From Dyella monticola (GTDB taxonomy: Bacteria > Pseudomonadota > Gammaproteobacteria > Xanthomonadales > Rhodanobacteraceae), in the NCBI RefSeq assembly GCF_003363155.1, contig NZ_QRBE01000002.1, positions 1 to 64,000 of the forward strand: 64,000 bases of DNA. Reading direction: 5' to 3'. The translations under genes were made by a program, and so were the position numbers. Below are positions 60,002-64,000 of the stretch, in pieces; positions within the stretch are counted from its first letter, which is position 1; each line of letters starts with the position of its first letter. The notes beneath the pieces are model-generated. The model saw only the letters and a list, made by a program, of their open reading frames with translations. It was not told the origin of the DNA and did no database searches.

Positions 60002-61553
60002 ACATCGAAGCGCTGACCGCACTTAATAACGCCAACGCGGTCGATAGCAGCATTACCCATCGAAAGCCCGAAACAAATGATGCTTTCACCGCCTGCTTCA
60101 TTGCGGCTACGGTCACTTCTCCATAGCCACCGGGAATCGTAATGCCCGCAAGTTTCTGGCGCTGCGCCAAGACCGTCGAAACAAGTTCAGCCGGCGCATG
60201 CAATTTGCGCAATTCGCTGTTCAAAGTGGCATTGAAGACGAGTGTGAGAATGAATCCAAACAAAGCTATCGCCAAGAGCGCTGCCGTTCGCGATGCCGCG
60301 TTATTGATTCCCGATGCTGTACCTGCGAGGTCTTTGGCGACACTGTTCATTACCGTCGTGGTCAATGGCGCCACCGTCACGCTCATGCCAAGGCCAAGAG
60401 TGCATATGGCAGGGAAGAACGCTGTCCCGTAGCTGCTATGCGAGGACGGCAGCGCAAGCAGGACGAATCCCACGGCGGCGATCGCCGGTCCGGTCACTAA
60501 CGGAAGCCTGGAGCCGAATCGGTCGACCAGGCCACCTGTCCAGCGCGAAAGTAAGAACATGATCGCGATGAATGGCAGCAACGCAGCTCCCGCCGCGGTC
60601 GCGCCATACCCTTGTACTTGAATCAGGTTCAACGGCAAAAAGAATAGACTGCCCCCCAGCGCAGCGTAGAGCAGCAACGTGAGAACGTTGGCGACGGCAA
60701 AGTTACGCTCGCGAAAAAGCGCCATGGGTAGCATGGGCGACGCAACGCGCGCCTCGACGAGCCCGAACAACAGTAGCGCGACAACGCCGGCAGCCATGGA
60801 GCCCCAGATCGGTGCCGTTGACCAGCCACGGCTGGGTGCCTCGATAAAGGCCAATACCACCCCGCCCAGACCGATCGTCACCAGGCTGGCGCCCCAAACA
60901 TCGATGTTGCCGGCCTTCGTGACTCCTTTGCTCTCGGGCACTTTCGCTGCGCATATCGCCAACAAAACAACGCCCACAGGAACATTGATCAGGAAGGCCC
61001 ACCTCCATGAGAAGTGTTCGACGAGAAAACCACCAATAACCGGCCCGATGGCAGCCGTGATGCCACTGAAGGCCGACCACGTGCCAATGGCAGCACCGCG
61101 TTCCGATTGAGGGAAGGTTGCACTGATTAGCGCGAGGCTGCCTGGAACGAGCAAAGCCGCACCGATCCCTTGGGCGGCGCGCGCGATGATCAATGGTTCC
61201 ATGGCCCAGGAGAGCGAGCAACCGATCGAGGCCAGCGTGAACAGACTCGCGCCAATCATGACGATTCGCTTGCGACCGAAACGGTCTCCCAGCGCTCCAC
61301 CCACCAGCAGAAGGGAGGCGAGAAACAGCGCGTAGGCCTCCATCACCCATTGCGCATCAGACGTTGCGGCGTTCAACTCGCGCTGGATGGAGGGAAGCGC
61401 GACGTTGACGATCGTCCCATCAATAAATGCCAAGCTGGATCCCAGAATGGTGGCCACGAGCGTCCAACGCCGCAGCCGCATCGCGCAAGGCGTTGCCGGT
61501 GCGCCCTCGAGCACTATGCTTTCTTCGCATGGAGGTCTTCCAATTTGGCTCAT
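59958..61553 (-). CDS. DHA2-family MFS exporter (third in the window)
   Basis: About 531 residues, 14 helices. LGSSLAFIDGTIVNVALPSIQRELNA in helix 1, GDRFGRKRIVMIG (motif A), AQGIGAALLVPGSLALIS and AIGPVIGGFLVEHFSWRWAFLINVPVG (motif C). Unlike the two others it has no adaptor or duct gene nearby, so it is probably a simple inner-membrane pump for drugs or amphipathic compounds. An in-frame ATG at 61481 would skip an unusual 24-residue hydrophilic start. Confidence 0.9.
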   Translation of the reverse strand: MSQIGRPPCEESIVLEGAPATPCAMRLRRWTLVATILGSSLAFIDGTIVNVALPSIQRELNAATSDAQWVMEAYALFLASLLLVGGALGDRFGRKRIVMIGASLFTLASIGCSLSWAMEPLIIARAAQGIGAALLVPGSLALISATFPQSERGAAIGTWSAFSGITAAIGPVIGGFLVEHFSWRWAFLINVPVGVVLLAICAAKVPESKGVTKAGNIDVWGASLVTIGLGGVVLAFIEAPSRGWSTAPIWGSMAAGVVALLLFGLVEARVASPMLPMALFRERNFAVANVLTLLLYAALGGSLFFLPLNLIQVQGYGATAAGAALLPFIAIMFLLSRWTGGLVDRFGSRLPLVTGPAIAAVGFVLLALPSSHSSYGTAFFPAICTLGLGMSVTVAPLTTTVMNSVAKDLAGTASGINNAASRTAALLAIALFGFILTLVFNATLNSELRKLHAPAELVSTVLAQRQKLAGITIPGGYGEVTVAAMKQAVKASFVSGFRWVMLLSTALALLSAVSASMFTDGKDVRRQRHSP

Positions 61554-61834
61554 GCGCTTCACCGAAGTCGGCCCTACTCACTGGAGCCATATCATACGGG
61601 TGGTGGTCCGTACGTCATTCTGCGCGACGCGACCGTGGATTAGGCACGCAGGAGCACGAATCACAAAAGCGGACCAAACAAGTGCGAATGAAACGTTCGC
61701 CAACGCCACGATCCCGACATATCGCATTGACCTCGGAGATCCTATTCACCCTGGAATGTCCCCCATTGGCCTATTGCCACCTTCCATGCATAGCCCGATG
61801 ATTTGTCAGCTGACCAGGCAATGTCTCTCCCATC

Positions 61835-62872
61835 ATGAAAACACAGCTACGACGATCGCTGGCATCACTATGCAGCGTTTTGCTATGTGGGGCGGTTATC
61901 GAAAAACCCGCTCATGCCTTCGACGCTGCTGCAGCGCCTTACTACCATGCCCATCGTTTAGTCGAAATAGCAGCCGGGCGTAAGCTCAATCTGTATTGCG
62001 TGGGGTCTGGCAGCCCGGTGGTCATATTCGATTATGGCTGGGGTGGGCCTCCGACTGCATGGGAATACATCCAACCCGCTATCGGGCGTCTGACAACCGC
62101 TTGCACCTATGACCGCGCCGGTTATGGCTTTTCGGATGCGGGTCCGCTGCCGCGCGATACCTCTGCGTTAGTGACCGACCTTCATCAATTACTGGTAGCG
62201 GCGCATTTGAAGCCGCCTTACGTGTTTGTCGGCCATTCGTTGGCCGGGTTGAACGGCGCGCTGTTTGCCGACAGGTATCTAAAACAGATGGCGGGTATGG
62301 TGCTCGTCGATCCTGCTTTCGCGCATCAAGATGAAAAGTTCAACGCGATACCTGGCGTCAAGGAAAGGTTCGCGTCGTTCGCGCCTGATTATGCGGAATG
62401 CATTGCGGTGGCGAAGTCCGGACAACTGCCCACGGATGCCAAGCGGATACAGGATTGCCTGGACCGGGATCCGCACGACAATGCAACCGCAAGGGCCGTC
62501 AAAGACCGGTGGGATATGAGCGTGGCTCATTGGATCACCTTGCAATCCGAAGACGAGTCTTCCAGCCCGCTTTCTTCCGGCGGAAACCTCGACGGCGCTG
62601 AATTGGATGCGGCCCGACGCAACTGGGGCGACCTTCCCTTGATCGTTTTGACCAGCAGTAACAAGCATTACGCGGGATTCCCCGCCAAACAGATTTCAGC
62701 GATGAGCGAGCTTTGGAAGAGTGGACACGATGAGCTTGCCTCCCGCTCGACACGCGGTCGCAATAGTGTGGTCCCCGGCTCGGACCACTACATCCAGCTG
62801 GACCATCCTGATGCGGTGATCCAAGCCATCGAACAGGTATTGAAGATGGCAAACCAACGACAGACGGAATAA
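61835..62872 (+). CDS. Secreted alpha/beta hydrolase
   Basis: About 345 residues with a signal peptide (RRSLASLCSVLLCGAVIEKPAHAFD). Core fold: VVIFDYGWGGPPTAWEYIQP, YDRAGYGFSD, nucleophile Ser in FVGHSLAGLNGALFADRY, Asp in MVLVDPAF and His in GSDHYIQLDHPDAVIQAI. Matches the single-domain hydrolases annotated near AB_hydrolase_1/haloalkane-dehalogenase-like proteins; substrate unknown. It is divergent from the MFS gene, with 281 bp between them that hold no further gene. Confidence 0.88.
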   Translation: MKTQLRRSLASLCSVLLCGAVIEKPAHAFDAAAAPYYHAHRLVEIAAGRKLNLYCVGSGSPVVIFDYGWGGPPTAWEYIQPAIGRLTTACTYDRAGYGFSDAGPLPRDTSALVTDLHQLLVAAHLKPPYVFVGHSLAGLNGALFADRYLKQMAGMVLVDPAFAHQDEKFNAIPGVKERFASFAPDYAECIAVAKSGQLPTDAKRIQDCLDRDPHDNATARAVKDRWDMSVAHWITLQSEDESSSPLSSGGNLDGAELDAARRNWGDLPLIVLTSSNKHYAGFPAKQISAMSELWKSGHDELASRSTRGRNSVVPGSDHYIQLDHPDAVIQAIEQVLKMANQRQTE

Positions 62873-62891
62873 AGCAACAGTGCTGCGCTGA

Positions 62892-63317
62892 CTAGATTTG
62901 TTCGAACAGCACGTCTTGCGCGCCTTCCCAGAGCACCTTGACGCCGAGCTCGCGCAGACGTTCCTTGCCTTCGACGACAGTCAGGAAGTGATTGCCGGCC
63001 AGTTGCCCCACCTTGCTCGCAAAGCAGCAGGAGCCATACGCCAGGATGATCTCCGTTTCACTATATCCGCCGGGATAAAACAGGATGTCGCCCACCGACG
63101 GATGGCTCGTGTGATTTTCAAAGCCCACGGCGTTGCCGTCGTTCTCCAGCTTGAAGTCATCGAGCGGCACCCAGCAACCTTCGCCGCTCCAGCGCACGTG
63201 GATCAGCTTCTGGCGATATGGCAGGAGATTCAAAAAGGCGCGCACCGTTTGTGGCGCAGCCGGGTGGGTCTCGGCAATAAATTCGTAGCCGCCGGAGGTG
63301 ATTCGAAGTCGCGTCAT
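62892..63317 (-). CDS. DUF3830 family protein (cyclophilin-like fold)
   Basis: About 141 residues: RLRITSGGYEFIAETHPAAPQTVRAFLNLLPYRQKLIHVRWSGEGCWVPLDD ... HPSVGDILFYPGGYSETEIILAYGSCCFASKVGQLAGNHFLTVVEG. The P-x-T-x-x-F-x-x-x-L-P and W-S-G-E motifs and the GDI-x-YPGG segment are the DUF3830 signature, a cyclophilin-like barrel without known activity. Cytoplasmic. Convergent with the hydrolase gene 20 bp away. Confidence 0.88.
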   Translation of the reverse strand: MTRLRITSGGYEFIAETHPAAPQTVRAFLNLLPYRQKLIHVRWSGEGCWVPLDDFKLENDGNAVGFENHTSHPSVGDILFYPGGYSETEIILAYGSCCFASKVGQLAGNHFLTVVEGKERLRELGVKVLWEGAQDVLFEQI

Positions 63318-63761
63318 TGCAATCTACCCGCTTGGTCAGGTTGAACGGGATGGCTAGCCGTTATTTTGTGCGCGATAGCACTCGTTTTTCCATTGCCTGT
63401 ATCTCGCGACAAACTCCCTTTGGGCGATTAGACAGGGTTATAGGGGGGTAAGGGTGGGTGGGCTGCCTAGCACGCCTGATGATAGTGAGGGCGATCGCAA
63501 GTTCGTCGCGCAGATAGCGCTTCTCCGGAGCCAAAGGGCATGTACGTCCTCGGCCCCGGTTTCCTCGTTGGGCTTTGCATCAAGGGAACCCTTGGTAAAA
63601 GAACGTGTCTACCAACGTTGGCCGCAACACGCGCGGACGGTATGCGTAAGTTTTGCGCGGGTAATGGGCTTGAATGAGGCTGTGTCATCGAACGTTCCGG
63701 GCAGGGCCGACATCAGACCTTGGGTCACAAGCATTGGCGACAGCTGGCGCTGACGCGCCGG
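63318..63761. other. Gene-poor stretch holding a G-quadruplex motif
   Basis: 444 bp without a gene I can support; two overlapping frames on opposite strands lack coding features. Bases 63435-63462 carry five G-runs of three or more (35-37, 43-48, 52-54, 56-58, 60-62 after 63400) with loops of 5, 3, 1 and 1 bases, a very strong G-quadruplex motif on the plus strand. Confidence 0.5.
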
Positions 63762-64000
63762 ATGCGGGTGCTCGTGCTAGCGTTGGTATTGGTGCTGCAC
63801 GCGTTGTTCGCGCTGATGCTGTGGTCTGCGATGCGGCCGATCGCACCGGTTGAGGACGATCAACTGCTGATAGTGCGTCTGCTGGATGACACCAGCGCGC
63901 CGCGCGCCGCGCCGCCGCCAGCGCCACCCACACTGCCCGAGTTAGTAGCGCCCCCTCGCGCCCGCCCCGTGTCGCACGAGAAGCCACGTCGTGATGCGAT
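63762..64000 (+). CDS. 5' part of a TonB-like proline-rich membrane protein
   Basis: About 79 residues before the window edge. One hydrophobic segment (RVLVLALVLVLHALFALMLW) is followed by a linker and a proline/alanine-rich stretch (APRAAPPPAPPTLPELVAPPRARP), the layout of TonB-type energy transducers or other periplasm-spanning proteins. A TTG at 63720 would add 14 residues (GHKHWRQLALTRR), a plausible cytoplasmic tail. The defining C-terminal domain is outside the window. Confidence 0.55.
   Translation, partial: MRVLVLALVLVLHALFALMLWSAMRPIAPVEDDQLLIVRLLDDTSAPRAAPPPAPPTLPELVAPPRARPVSHEKPRRDA

Noticed and set aside
63454-63753. Overlapping small frames on both strands near the G-rich run
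   Set aside because: Neither has coding character or recognisable features.

Overview
The window is about 64 kb of a high-GC Gram-negative chromosome. Outer-membrane lipoproteins, TAT and Sec signal peptides, a two-partner secretion pair, a copLAB-type copper cluster and a near-consensus CRP/Clp site together suggest a gammaproteobacterium of the Xanthomonadales/Rhodanobacteraceae type (Dyella, Rhodanobacter or Luteibacter-like). That assignment is inferred from gene content only; there is no rRNA, tRNA, IS element, CRISPR array or prophage gene that I can support here.

Layout. 1-3.7 kb: the 3' end of a giant YDG-repeat exoprotein (TpsA) and its TpsB transporter. 3.7-6.3 kb: a secreted protein of unknown function and a coupled membrane/outer-membrane pair. 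6.5-12 kb: an EmrA-EmrB-NodT efflux operon with a MarR gene at its tail and a second, divergent MarR at its head. 12-16 kb: two secreted glycosidases (GH141-like beta-helix, GH79-like) plus an NTF2-like gene. 16-18.5 kb: a GAF-GGDEF protein with a GNDEF site, and a TDT transporter. 18.5-22.9 kb: copper cluster copL-like/copA/copB/cytochrome c, ending in a damaged LytTR gene. 22.9-29.6 kb: an orphan protein that has a paralogue at 42.2 kb, a double-DTG aspartyl protease with PDZ, a YVTN beta-propeller, and an OmpR/QseC-like two-component system. 29.7-35.7 kb: a second efflux operon (HxlR-EmrA-EmrB-NodT) followed by a thiolase. 35.7-39.1 kb: a LysR gene divergent from an SDR-SDR-tautomerase-DUF3861 operon. 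39.1-46.9 kb: GH2 galactosidase, DUF2945, the second paralogue, DUF2252, a lipase-like lipoprotein and DoxX. 46.9-53.4 kb: MOSC/reductase/ferredoxin fusion, a small protein, a TIR-TM-TPR protein, and divergently a SLOG-plus-four-TM protein. 53.4-64 kb: a beta-helix polysaccharide-active protein, YheO-type regulator, M61 peptidase, XRE/MmyB regulator, two alpha/beta hydrolases, a third DHA2 exporter, DUF3830, and the 5' end of a TonB-like proline-rich protein.

The best candidate for an undescribed system is the divergent TIR-TPR / SLOG-4TM pair at 49.2-53.4 kb. A TIR with an intact catalytic glutamate faces a SLOG sensor fused to membrane segments, the same logic as Thoeris (TIR signal sensed by SLOG) but with a membrane effector. 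The 280-bp intergenic region carries a 22-bp-arm inverted repeat with an exact TGTGA-N6-TCACA core. Other points of interest are the paralogous orphan family at 22.9 and 42.2 kb, a cluster of hairpins at 54.8-54.93 kb, a strong G-quadruplex motif at 63.4 kb, the degenerate GGDEF protein with a kept I-site, and a LytTR domain apparently fused to the broken start of a secreted-protein gene.

Most regulators lie next to their presumed targets, often with visible palindromes in the shared intergenic DNA; these operator assignments are by position and symmetry only.
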